64,000 nt of DNA from positions 372,001-436,000 of the forward strand of contig LR990730.1 in the NCBI GenBank assembly GCA_905142475.1, read 5' to 3'. The position numbers and the translations under genes were made by a program. The notes beneath the pieces are model-generated. The model did not search any database. It was not told the origin of the DNA and was given only the letters and a program-made list of their open reading frames with translations. The stretch is from Xanthomonas hydrangeae (GTDB lineage Bacteria; Pseudomonadota; Gammaproteobacteria; Xanthomonadales; Xanthomonadaceae). Positions 32,673 to 41,130 of this stretch are shown here, in pieces. The first letter of the stretch is position 1, and every line of letters begins with the position of its first letter.

Positions 32673-34132
32673 CAGCGTGTCTCCGCCGGTGGGCTGAAGG
32701 CGAGCAGGCCGTCGCGTTCGAGTTGCGCGGCCAGTGCGAACAGGCGGTCTTCGCGGCCGGGCGCGGCGATCAGTTGTACGCCCAGCGGCAGGCGGCCGGG
32801 GCGTGGCAACGGGGCGGCCAATACCGGGCAGACGGCAAGCCCGAGCGGTTGGGTGAAGATGCCTAAGTTGGCGCGCGCAGACACCGGCAGGCCGTCGATC
32901 TGGATGGCGTCCTGGTCGATGCGTGGTGCCACGCACGGTGTGGTTGGCGCAATCAACACATCCACCTCGTCCCACAGGCGTTGCATGGCGGCGCCAAACC
33001 ACTGCGCAAAGCGGTGTGCATCGGCCACCGCGCTGGCGGGCAACTGCAGGCCGGCGAGCAGGCGGTCGCGGGTGGCCGGGTCGAACTGCTCGGCATGCGT
33101 GCTCAAACCGGCGCGATGACGATGGCCGCCTTCGGCAGCGGTGAGCACGAAGGCGGCGGCGCGGGCGCGCTCTGCTTCGGGTAATTCGATCATGGTGGTG
33201 CTGTTGCAGGCGGGGAGCAATGCGCTGAGGCCGGCATCCAGATCGGGGTCGAGATTGCGTTGGAACCAGCCACCCAGGCGTGCGATGCGCAAGCTGCCGA
33301 CATTGCAGGAGGCAACGGAGTGACCAAGCATCACTTCGTAGACGCGGCGTAGATCGGCGATGGAGGTGGCGAACGGGCCGACCACATCCAGCGCATCGAC
33401 GAAGCCGAACACACCGTCCAGCGGCAACGCGCCATGCGTGGGGCGCAGGCCGTACACGCCGCAGAGCGCTGCCGGCACGCGGATGGACCCGTTGGTGTCC
33501 GAACCCAGCGCGAATGGCACCAGCCCGGCGGCCACCGCAGCAGCCGAGCCGCCCGACGAGCCACCGGCCAGATGGCGATGATCGTGCGGATTGGCGGTGG
33601 TGCCGTAATGCGCGTTGACGGTGGCAAACCCGTAGGCGAATTCGTCCATGTTGGCGGTGCCTACCAGCACCGCGCCCGCATCGCTCAGACGTTGCACTAC
33701 GGCGGCGTCGCGCGCGGCCGGGGCGCATTGCGCGCGGACGACGGCACCAGCGGTGGTGACCTGACCAGCGACATCGAACAGATCCTTGACCACGAACGGC
33801 ACGCCGGCCAACGCACCGCCGTCGCTGCCACCGGCCAGCGCGGCCTGCACGCGCGCGGCATCGGCGGCGGCGCGTGCGGGCAGCAGGCGGGTGATCGCGC
33901 GCAGGCGGTCGTTGGCCTGATGGATATGCGTGAGCGTCTGGGTGGCATGGCGTGCGGCCAGCGTGGGCTGGCTGCGGGTGGTACTGACGATGGAGGCGAT
34001 CTGCCCGCGCGCAGTGGTGCTGTCCTGTCGCGTAGTGCGTGGGGCGGTGAAGCTGGCGAGCAGCTGCGCGTGGCCGCGCAGGACCTCGGTATTGCGATCG
34101 ATGCCGGCCTGCCACTGCGCTGGGACTTGCAT
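32672..34132 (-). CDS. AtzE/HpxY-type amidase with an apparent N-terminal AtzG-like segment
   Basis: A 486-residue amidase-signature enzyme. The Ser-cisSer-Lys triad is readable: Lys116 in FVVKDLFDV, Ser192 in AGGSSGGSAAA and Ser216 in GSDTNGSIRVP. Sequence and neighbourhood fit the AtzE group, which hydrolyses ureido or biuret-like amides and in the hpx set acts in purine nitrogen recovery. The first 44 residues (VPAQWQAGIDRNTEVLRGHA) look like the small GatC-like partner AtzG/HpxX (IP..WR..V..N...L..HA pattern), normally a separate 60-odd-residue subunit. Here they are in frame, giving a one-piece AtzG-AtzE. It overlaps the hpxW-like gene by one base. Confidence 0.82.
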   Translation of the reverse strand: MQVPAQWQAGIDRNTEVLRGHAQLLASFTAPRTTRQDSTTARGQIASIVSTTRSQPTLAARHATQTLTHIHQANDRLRAITRLLPARAAADAARVQAALAGGSDGGALAGVPFVVKDLFDVAGQVTTAGAVVRAQCAPAARDAAVVQRLSDAGAVLVGTANMDEFAYGFATVNAHYGTTANPHDHRHLAGGSSGGSAAAVAAGLVPFALGSDTNGSIRVPAALCGVYGLRPTHGALPLDGVFGFVDALDVVGPFATSIADLRRVYEVMLGHSVASCNVGSLRIARLGGWFQRNLDPDLDAGLSALLPACNSTTMIELPEAERARAAAFVLTAAEGGHRHRAGLSTHAEQFDPATRDRLLAGLQLPASAVADAHRFAQWFGAAMQRLWDEVDVLIAPTTPCVAPRIDQDAIQIDGLPVSARANLGIFTQPLGLAVCPVLAAPLPRPGRLPLGVQLIAAPGREDRLFALAAQLERDGLLAFSPPAETR

Positions 34133-34180
34133 GGGGTCACCTTGGGTTGCTGGAAGTTGCGGGTGTGGGTGTTGTCCAGG

Positions 34181-34347
34181 CCCCTCTCCCGCCGGGAGAG
34201 GGGTCGGGGTGAGGATGCCCCGCTGGTTGGAGATGTATCAGGTACGCGTTTACCTTGCTTGCCACCTACTCAACTGGCGCAGCATTTTTCTCAGTTGCCG
34301 CACCCTCATCCGCCCTTCGGGCAACTTCTCCCGACGGGAGAAGGGGT
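34181..34347. repeat. Dispersed Xanthomonas intergenic repeat, copy 3
   Basis: CCCCTCTCCCGCCGGGAGAG begins the element, followed by GGGGTCGGGGTGAGGATG, a unique centre, then CACCCTCATCCGCCCTTCGG and the closing hairpin CTTCTCCCGACGGGAGAAG (34325-34343). Same family as copies at 5166 and 16261. The right half lies inside the reading frame of the nucleoside hydrolase. Confidence 0.85.
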
Positions 34348-35429
34348 AACGGCAACCCGACTGCCGGCGGCTGCGGCGCAGTGAGGTGATCGATCAGCAA
34401 CTGCTCGAACGCTTCCACATCCACCGCATGCACCACCGTCTGGGCCTGTTCGCCCAGTTCAGGCTGATAGCCCGGTGCCCACGACAGGATGTCGCCATAC
34501 CCTGCATCGAAGGCGGTGTTGGTATCGACGTAGAGCGTCTCGGTGTGCGTTGCCAACTCGGAGCGCAACCACACCGCAGTGGCCAGCTCATCCCACATCG
34601 GAAAGCCGGTTTCGCGACGGCGCAATGCGTGGCCGATGCTGGTATCGGCAGCGCTCATGCGCGCCAGCAACGCTGGCGTGAGTTCGGTGGCAGTGGATGG
34701 ATCCACCGGCACCATGGTGATCTTGCGCCAGGGCGCGCGCATGACGATGCTGGCCGCTTCCGGATCCCAGCGGATGTTGAATTCGCGGCGTGGCGAGTTG
34801 ACGAATTCGCGCGCGAATTGCTGCGCGCTGATGCTGTTGCGTTGCTGCCGCGGGTTGAGGCTGCCGCCCATGTAGACCAGCTCGCGCGCCAGCGTGGCGA
34901 AGGCCGGATCCAGCGCTTGCGCAAGCGCCAGATTGGTCAGCGGGCCTGTGGCAATGATGCTCACCTCGCCTGGATACAGGCGCACCATGCGCAGCATGAA
35001 CAATGCAGCCGGTTCGTCGGATGCGCGCACCACGCTGGGATTGCCCAACGCCAGATCGGGCACCACGTCGTGGGCGTGATAACGCGGCGCGCTCTGCACG
35101 GTGTCGCCATCCACCCAGTGTTTGGTCCATGCACCTTTCCAGACCAGCTTGCCGTAGAGCGCTTCCCAACGCTCGGTGGCCAGTTCGCTGTTGAGCAGCG
35201 GATGCACCGGGCCGGGCAGCACCGGGATCTGCGGCTGGCCGGCCAATTCCAGCAGGCGGCAGGTATGCGCCAGCACTTCGTCGCGCCAGATGTTGCCGCT
35301 GACCGCGCTGATGCCCAGCACCTCGACCTCGGGTGACTGCAACAGCAGCAGCTGCGCAGGGGTGAAGCCGTCGATATCGTCTTCGAGAATGACGCGGCGT
35401 TTGGATGGGGCGGCGTGCGAGTGGGTCAT
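34266..35429 (-). CDS. Nucleoside hydrolase (inosine-uridine preferring type) with a repeat-encoded tail
   Basis: A 387-residue nucleoside N-ribohydrolase, releasing the base from ribonucleosides. The N-terminal aspartate cluster appears as ILEDDIDGFTPAQLLLL (residues 14-30); family members usually show DxDxxxDD. VSIIATGPLTNLALAQAL, ELVYMGGSLNPR, EFNIRWDPEAA and MWDELATAVWL follow the family order. The last 28 or so residues (PLPLLPSGEVARRADEG, then ATEKNAAPVE) are translated from the dispersed repeat at 34266-34347 and are not part of the natural enzyme; repeat insertion seems to have replaced the original stop. There is no signal peptide. It is placed between the amidase and an exported adenosine deaminase. 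Confidence 0.87.
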   Translation of the reverse strand: MTHSHAAPSKRRVILEDDIDGFTPAQLLLLQSPEVEVLGISAVSGNIWRDEVLAHTCRLLELAGQPQIPVLPGPVHPLLNSELATERWEALYGKLVWKGAWTKHWVDGDTVQSAPRYHAHDVVPDLALGNPSVVRASDEPAALFMLRMVRLYPGEVSIIATGPLTNLALAQALDPAFATLARELVYMGGSLNPRQQRNSISAQQFAREFVNSPRREFNIRWDPEAASIVMRAPWRKITMVPVDPSTATELTPALLARMSAADTSIGHALRRRETGFPMWDELATAVWLRSELATHTETLYVDTNTAFDAGYGDILSWAPGYQPELGEQAQTVVHAVDVEAFEQLLIDHLTAPQPPAVGLPLPLLPSGEVARRADEGAATEKNAAPVE

Positions 35430-35504
35430 TGCGCTTTGGTCATAAGGGTGGAATGCATCGCGGCGAAGATGGAATGGAGACTGCGTTTAATTGACGTTGC
35501 GTTT

Positions 35505-35572
35505 GTAGGAGCGTGCTTGCGCGCGATGAGGCGTTATCGGTGATGCCTCTTCGCGCGCAAGCGCGCTCCTAC
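35505..35572. repeat. REP-like palindrome (GTAGGAGCG type)
   Basis: GTAGGAGCGTGCTTGCGCGC and CGCGCAAGCGCGCTCCTAC face each other with a short centre, forming a long imperfect stem-loop in the 153-nt gap between two minus-strand genes. A relative lies at 43696-43759. Confidence 0.75.
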
Positions 35573-35582
35573 GGGTTATGCG

Positions 35583-37145
35583 TTAGCCGGTTGTTGTCTG
35601 CACTTTGCGTTGCTGCAACAGCATGCGCTCGTACTGCGCCAGATCGGTTTCAAGCTGCCATTGCAGCCGTGCCTTCTCGCTGCTCTGGCGAAATGCTTGG
35701 CACGCAGCGTCATCGGTTTCGCGCTGCAATGCAGTGGCGCAGGCCTGCGCAGCTGTACCTTCTGCGCTCCACAAGCTGGTGCCCGGCAGGAAACTGTAGG
35801 TCAGCCCGTTGCGGGCCAGCTGCTTGAGCGTGGGGTAATCGATGCCTTGCTCCTGCATCGCGCGTTGATACTCGTGGGTCATGTCCGCGCGCGAGACGCC
35901 GGCATCGTCGGTGGACAGCACTACCGGCACACCGGCGCGCAGATACATTGCCAGCGGATGCGCGCCACCTTTGACGCCCAGAATCACATCGTTGCTGGTG
36001 AGGTTGATCTCCACCGCGATCTGGTCGCGGCGCATACGCTGCAGCAATCCATCCACGTCGTCTTCGTAAGGCAGATCCACACCGTGACCGATGCGGCGTG
36101 CACCTACGTCCACTGCCTGGCGGATGTGCGAGCGCAGTTGCGCGGGTGGCACCAGGCCCAACGCCAGCTCGCCGGCATGCAGGGACAGCGGCACGTTGGA
36201 ATAGCGCGTTGCGAAGAACCGGAACATCGCCATATGCCGCGCGTAGTCGGCCAGCGCCACCGGGCTGTCTTCGGGCGCAACGATGTTCAACGCCACCGCG
36301 CGGCTACCGCCTGCAGCGATCAAGGCGTGGGCCAGCGCCATCTGCCCGAATACCATCGGCTGCGGCAATACGCGCAACACGTAAGGCACGTAGCGATACG
36401 TGACCTGGCAGCCAGGGCGCGCATCGGGTAGGTCGCAATGCAACACGCGGCGCACCTGGGCGTCGGTGTCGGCAAGCGCCCCTTGTGCGGCCAGTACCAG
36501 CGGCGGCAAGGCGTCTTGCAACGCGCGCAGATTGGCGTCGTCGTCCTCGCCCTTCCATGGCAACGCCTGCATCTGTTGCGCCGCCTGATCCATCTGCGGC
36601 GGGTTGGCGATGATTTCCACGTAAGGCACGCGGTCGCGCGCGGCCTGTTCCAGCACTGCGGCCACGGTGTCGGCAACGCGCGCGCGCACCACCGCGTCGA
36701 ACTTGCCGAAGGTGCTGAAGAACTGATCGTGTCCGGTGGGCTGCGATGGGCTGGGCAGGAACTTGCGCATCGACAGGGCATCCACCACCCGGCCATACAG
36801 CGCGGCATTGCGCGTGGCCAGGTCGCGTGCGGGCTCCTGGCCCTTGGCGCACGGCGGCGCGCGCAGGCTAAGGTCGTCCAGTTGCACGCAGGCGCCATCT
36901 GCGCTGGCCCACTGCAGATAGTCCTCGGCATACACCGAGCCGGACAGATGGTTATGCAGGTCGCCGCCCTTGGGCATGGCTTGCAGCCACGCGCGCAATT
37001 GCGCAGGTTGCGCGGCCGCGTCGTGAAACAGCTGCGCCACCTGCTGCTCGCGTTGTTGCGCAGGCGCCTGCGCCGGGCGTGCGAGCGTCATGCCCGGTAA
37101 CAAGTTGCACAAGCTGAGGATCAGACAGCGATAACGATGTGGCAT
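35583..37145 (-). CDS. Exported adenosine deaminase-like protein
   Basis: A 520-residue metal-dependent deaminase of the adenosine deaminase superfamily, ADGF-like in length. A signal peptide (RCLILSLCNLLPGMTLARPA, cleavage near residue 26) directs it to the periplasm. Zinc and catalytic motifs are GGDLHNHLSGS (HxH), PLSLHAGELALG (His, Glu), RRIGHGVDLP (His) and VVLSTDDAGVSR (Asp). The insert of about 100 residues after the first motif is typical of the secreted type. With the nucleoside hydrolase and permease it would let the cell use external adenosine. ATG 37145 is chosen for the signal peptide; the frame is open to 37451 but that part overlaps the permease gene. Confidence 0.87.
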   Translation of the reverse strand: MPHRYRCLILSLCNLLPGMTLARPAQAPAQQREQQVAQLFHDAAAQPAQLRAWLQAMPKGGDLHNHLSGSVYAEDYLQWASADGACVQLDDLSLRAPPCAKGQEPARDLATRNAALYGRVVDALSMRKFLPSPSQPTGHDQFFSTFGKFDAVVRARVADTVAAVLEQAARDRVPYVEIIANPPQMDQAAQQMQALPWKGEDDDANLRALQDALPPLVLAAQGALADTDAQVRRVLHCDLPDARPGCQVTYRYVPYVLRVLPQPMVFGQMALAHALIAAGGSRAVALNIVAPEDSPVALADYARHMAMFRFFATRYSNVPLSLHAGELALGLVPPAQLRSHIRQAVDVGARRIGHGVDLPYEDDVDGLLQRMRRDQIAVEINLTSNDVILGVKGGAHPLAMYLRAGVPVVLSTDDAGVSRADMTHEYQRAMQEQGIDYPTLKQLARNGLTYSFLPGTSLWSAEGTAAQACATALQRETDDAACQAFRQSSEKARLQWQLETDLAQYERMLLQQRKVQTTTG

Positions 37146-37260
37146 GTGGTGAGCTCTGGGAATGAGACAGCACGTCGTGGCGCTGCCGGTTGCGGTGCAG
37201 CTTGCCGCGCGACGCGGTGGGTGACCAGGGGCAGGAGATGAAATAGCTGGTGCGACTCGC

Positions 37261-38574
37261 TCACTCCAAGGCATAGCGCAGCACGAACAGGCCGGTAATC
37301 GCCCAGGTTGCCGGATGCACGGCGCGCCAGCGGCCGCTGCCCAGCTTGAGTGCCGCATAGGTGATGAAGCCGAAGGCCAGGCCGGTGGCGATGGAATAGG
37401 TGAGCGGCATGGCCAGCATGCAGATCGCGGCCGGTAGCGCGTCGCCGACATCGTCCCACTGGATCTGCGTGCACTCGCGCAGCATCACCGATGCCAGGTA
37501 GATCAGCGCCGGTGCGGTGGCATACGCCGGCACCATCGCCGCCAATGGCGAGAACAGCAGCGCCAGCAGAAACAGCGCTGCCACCACCAGCGCGGTGAGC
37601 CCGGTACGCCCACCCATCTGTACACCGGCAGCGCTTTCCACGTAGGCGGTGGTGCTGGAAGTGCCAAGCAGCGAGCCGGCCAGGATGGCGGTGCTGTCGG
37701 CGAGCAGGGCGCGGTCGAACTGGCGACGGTGCGCCTGTGTGTGCAACAGGCCGGCGCGCTGGGCCACGCCCATCAAGGTGCCGGTGGCATCGAACATTTC
37801 CACCAGCACGAACACCAGCACCACGTGCAGGACGGCGGTCAGTGCGCCGCTGCCGCCATGGCCTTGCAAGGCGCCGGCAATATCCAGCTGCAGCAGCGTG
37901 GGCGCCAGGCTCGGCGGCAGCGACAGCACGCCCTGATAGTGCACCAGACCCAGCGCCAGCGCAGCGACGGTGACCGCCAGGATGCCCAGCAACATCGCCC
38001 CGCGCACGCGGCGCACGTCCAGTACGCCGATCAGCAGCAGCCCAGCCAACGCAAGCAATGGCTCGGGCCGATGCAAGTCGCCCAGGGTCACCAGCGTCTG
38101 CGGATGCGCCACCACCAGCCCGGCTTTTTGCAAGCCGATCAACGCCAGGAACAGGCCGATGCCCGCTGCAATCGCACTGCGCAAGGTGGGTGGGATGCCA
38201 TCCACCAGCCAGCGTCGCGCGCCGGTGACGCTGAGCAGCAGGAACACGCAGCCGGACACGAACACCAGCCCCAGCGTCTGCTGCCAGCTGTAACCCAGCG
38301 TGCCCACCACAGAGAAAGCGAAAAACGCATTCAAGCCCATGCCCGGTGCCATGCCGATGGGATAGTTGGCCAGCACGCCCATCAGCAGCGAGCCAAGCGC
38401 GGCGGCCAGACAGGTCGCCACGAACACCGCGCCGTGGTCCATGCCGGTGGTGGCCAGGATGTCGGGGTTGACGAAGACGATGTAGGCCATCGTCAGGAAG
38501 GTGGTGGCACCGGCCAGGATCTCGGTACGCACGCTGCTGCCATTGGCGGACAGCGCAAATCCGGGCCAGCGCAT
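37261..38574 (-). CDS. NCS2/AzgA-type purine base permease
   Basis: A 437-residue membrane protein with about 12-14 hydrophobic segments. EILAGATTFLTMAYIVFVNP near residue 18 and GMAPGMGLNAFFAF near residue 75 are signature stretches of the AzgA/GhxP adenine, guanine and hypoxanthine:proton symporters, as is VLVEMFDATGTLMGVA and GTSSTTAYVESAAGV further on. It imports purine bases across the inner membrane. It is first in the order of transcription of the second purine block. ATG 38574 starts the natural N-terminus (MRWPGFALSANGSS). Confidence 0.9.
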   Translation of the reverse strand: MRWPGFALSANGSSVRTEILAGATTFLTMAYIVFVNPDILATTGMDHGAVFVATCLAAALGSLLMGVLANYPIGMAPGMGLNAFFAFSVVGTLGYSWQQTLGLVFVSGCVFLLLSVTGARRWLVDGIPPTLRSAIAAGIGLFLALIGLQKAGLVVAHPQTLVTLGDLHRPEPLLALAGLLLIGVLDVRRVRGAMLLGILAVTVAALALGLVHYQGVLSLPPSLAPTLLQLDIAGALQGHGGSGALTAVLHVVLVFVLVEMFDATGTLMGVAQRAGLLHTQAHRRQFDRALLADSTAILAGSLLGTSSTTAYVESAAGVQMGGRTGLTALVVAALFLLALLFSPLAAMVPAYATAPALIYLASVMLRECTQIQWDDVGDALPAAICMLAMPLTYSIATGLAFGFITYAALKLGSGRWRAVHPATWAITGLFVLRYALE

Positions 38575-38974
38575 CAGCGTGCGCCCGGGCACGGGCGGGC
38601 GAAGGCGATCACACAAACAACCATCGGCAGGCATCTCATCGGCACACAGGGGCACGCGCGATTGCGGTGGACGCGCGCGGGCCAACTATCTTGCACTGTG
38701 CGACGGCGGTTGCCACGGACCCTTTGCACGGATTGCGCTGCAAGTGCAATGCGTGTTGCGCGGTGTGATGGCATAACCGCAGGCTTTGTCTGTATCTGCG
38801 CCGGCGGCGCCTTGTGCACCCATCGATCAAACCGTGAAAGAAGATGCGGGGCTCACGTCCGTCCACAGGTGTGCTGCGAGGTTGGCCGCCGCTTCGCGCT
38901 GCAGCGTGACCGGCGTCAGCCACCTGCGCGCCCGCTGTCGTCGTGTCTGCGCAGGCGCACGACATACGGAGCGC
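38575..38974. other. Intergenic region between the purine permease and vanB
   Basis: A 400-nt stretch without a supported gene. It must contain the promoter of the permease-led purine block; I see no clear operator, repeat or hairpin in it. Confidence 0.45.
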
Positions 38975-39934
38975 TCAAAGATCCAGCACCAGGCGTGGCG
39001 AACGGCTGCGCGAGCAACACAGCGTGATCTGGGTATTGGCGGCGTGCGCGCTGTCGCTGAGCACGCTGTCGCGGTGATCCGGCGTCCCGCCCAGCACGCC
39101 GGTCAGGCAGGCGCCGCACATGCCTTGCTCGCACGACAGCGGCACCTCGATGCCGGCATCGAGCAAGGCGCTGGCGATGCTGCAATCGGCCGGCACCTGC
39201 ACCACGCGGCCGCTGGCGGCCAGCTCCACTTCGAAGGCGCTATCGGCATCGTGGGCCAGGCTGCTTTCGGCAGCGGCGAAGTGTTCGCGGTGCAGTTGCT
39301 CCGGCGCCCAGCCGTGCGCTTTGGCAAGCAGCGTGAAGTGGTCCATGAACGCGGCCGGCCCGCACAGATACAGCTGGTCGCGTGCACGCGCCTGGCCGAG
39401 TTCCTCGGGCACATGCACGCGCGGGCTTTCGCCGCCATCGCTCAGATGCACGTGGACCTGCCCATGGGTGAAGCCTTGTTGCAGCCGCTGCACGAAGGCT
39501 ACATCGGCATGCCGTCGCGCGTAGTAATGCAGCACGAAGGGCTCGCCACGCGCTTCCAGCGCTTCGGCCATCGACAGCAGCGGGGTGATGCCGATGCCGG
39601 CGGCCAGCAGCACGTGGCGTTCGCCCGGATGCAAGGGAAACAGATTGCGCGGTGTGGAGATACGCAGGCGGTCGCCGGTACTCAGCTGCTCGCACAGATG
39701 CCGCGAGCCGCCACGTGAAGCATCGGCCAACTTCACGCACAGCAGATAGTGATCACGCACATGCGGCGCACTGGCGATCGAATACTGGCGGATCAAGCCA
39801 TCGGGCAGATGCAGATCCACATGCGCACCGGCTTCGAATGCCGGCAATTCCGCCCCCACCGGCTCCAACCGGATCGCGCGTTGGCGATGGCCCTGGTCGA
39901 AGACGTCGGCGACGCGGACCTCGTGCAGTTGCAT
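38975..39934 (-). CDS. vanB: Vanillate O-demethylase oxidoreductase subunit
   Basis: A 319-residue reductase with an FMN/FAD-binding barrel, NAD-binding domain and C-terminal plant-type [2Fe-2S] ferredoxin domain. Motifs: RQYSIAS (flavin), LLAAGIGITPLLSMAEAL (NAD), YLCGPAAFMDHF, and the cluster ligands in SCEQGMCGACLTGV with the fourth Cys in QITLCCSR. It passes electrons from NADH to VanA for demethylation of vanillate to protocatechuate. It lies 17 nt downstream of vanA on the same strand. Related PDR/VanB reductases serve other Rieske oxygenases, so the substrate follows from the VanA match. Confidence 0.9.
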   Translation of the reverse strand: MQLHEVRVADVFDQGHRQRAIRLEPVGAELPAFEAGAHVDLHLPDGLIRQYSIASAPHVRDHYLLCVKLADASRGGSRHLCEQLSTGDRLRISTPRNLFPLHPGERHVLLAAGIGITPLLSMAEALEARGEPFVLHYYARRHADVAFVQRLQQGFTHGQVHVHLSDGGESPRVHVPEELGQARARDQLYLCGPAAFMDHFTLLAKAHGWAPEQLHREHFAAAESSLAHDADSAFEVELAASGRVVQVPADCSIASALLDAGIEVPLSCEQGMCGACLTGVLGGTPDHRDSVLSDSAHAANTQITLCCSRSRSPRLVLDL

Positions 39935-39951
39935 GGCGTGCTCCTCGGCCG

Positions 39952-41004
39952 TCAGCGCAGAAAGAAGTCGCTATAGCCCTGACTGCGCAGGCCACGGCGA
40001 TAGGCAATCGAACTGCGGTCTGCGGGAATATGCACTTCCAGCAGCGGATCCAGTGGCAGGTATTCGGGGCGCTGCGCCTCCACCATGGCGCGGTCTTCCT
40101 CGAACACGCGCAGGTTGAAGGCGTGCACGTCTTCCACCGGCAGATGGGTGTCGAAATTGCGCGCGATCGGCACCAGCAGGCGCGTCTTGTGCTTGGACAC
40201 CGGGCTGGCCGCGTTCATGATCACCAGCCGCTTGCCCGGCACCGGAAAATGGATGGTGAGCGTGGCGGTGAACGGCAGATGCACCTCGAAATGGCGCAGC
40301 CACTGGAAATCCGGCGCCACCTCCGGCAACGGCATGTCCACCGAATAATTGGCCACCGAGCTCAGATAATCGGCATTGAAGCCGGTGGGCGTTTCGGTGG
40401 TGGTGTAGGCCGGTACCTCGCGCTTGTCCGGCTGGGCGAAGGTCGCGGTGTGCACGAAGGCGAAATGCGCCACGTCGATGAAACCTTCCAGCTGGCGTGC
40501 GGCGCTGCCGCCGATGTCGAAGGCCGGGCAGACGATCTGCTGAAAGCCGTCCTCGTCCCAGCCGGGCATCGGCGGGATCTGCACCTCGGCCTCGCCGACG
40601 CCGGCCGGTTTGGACAGGCACACCCAGATCAAGCCGTAGCGCTCGGCCACCGCATAGGTGTGCAGGCGCATCTTGGCCGGGATGTTCTGATTTGGACTGG
40701 CGGGAATATGGTTGCAGCGCCCACCGCTTCCGAAGCGCAGCCCGTGGTAGGCGCACACCACGCCGCCGCCATCGGCGGTGCCCATGCTCAGCGGCACGCC
40801 GCGGTGCGGGCAGACATCGCGCGCGGCCACCAGCTCGCTGCCCAGCCGGTACAGCACCAGTGGCTCGTCCAGCAGGGTGGCCTTGAACGGCGCCTCGCTT
40901 ACCTCGCTGCTCAGCGCCACCGCGTGCCAATGCTGGGCCAGGCGTTGCCAGTCAGCGGCTTCGAAGGTGCAGTGCAGCGGCAGGGCGGGGACGGCGACAT
41001 CCAT
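39952..41004 (-). CDS. vanA: Vanillate O-demethylase oxygenase subunit
   Basis: A 350-residue Rieske non-heme iron oxygenase. The Rieske ligands are in ARDVCPHRGVPLSMG (Cys-His) and VVCAYHGLRFG (Cys-His), residues about 62-92. The mononuclear iron site is probably FIDVAHFAFVHTATF (two His). The length and the LEGFIDVAHFAFVHT segment match VanA of Pseudomonas and Xanthomonas. Together with VanB it converts lignin-derived vanillate to protocatechuate plus formaldehyde. ATG 41004 yields the normal N-terminus. The gene is divergent from a LysR regulator at 41131. Confidence 0.9.
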   Translation of the reverse strand: MDVAVPALPLHCTFEAADWQRLAQHWHAVALSSEVSEAPFKATLLDEPLVLYRLGSELVAARDVCPHRGVPLSMGTADGGGVVCAYHGLRFGSGGRCNHIPASPNQNIPAKMRLHTYAVAERYGLIWVCLSKPAGVGEAEVQIPPMPGWDEDGFQQIVCPAFDIGGSAARQLEGFIDVAHFAFVHTATFAQPDKREVPAYTTTETPTGFNADYLSSVANYSVDMPLPEVAPDFQWLRHFEVHLPFTATLTIHFPVPGKRLVIMNAASPVSKHKTRLLVPIARNFDTHLPVEDVHAFNLRVFEEDRAMVEAQRPEYLPLDPLLEVHIPADRSSIAYRRGLRSQGYSDFFLR

Positions 41005-41095
41005 GGGGCGGTCTCTGGCGTGAGGCGGGAGCGGTGCCGGATTGACTCTAGGAAGCCGGGGGTGTGTTATCAAACATCGATTTTCAGCCAAGCCA

Positions 41096-41110
41096 TTGCA
41101 AAAAATGCAA
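41096..41110. promoter_or_regulatory. Inverted repeat in the vanA/lysR divergent promoter region
   Basis: TTGCA, AAAAA, TGCAA form a perfect 5-bp inverted repeat with a 5-nt spacer, 21-35 nt before the LysR start and about 92-106 nt before vanA. It has the T-N11-A shape of LysR operators. A 13-nt identical core (TTGCAAAAAATGC) occurs at 16212-16224. Confidence 0.4.
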
Positions 41111-41130
41111 CGCCAACCGAGCCCCGCCGC

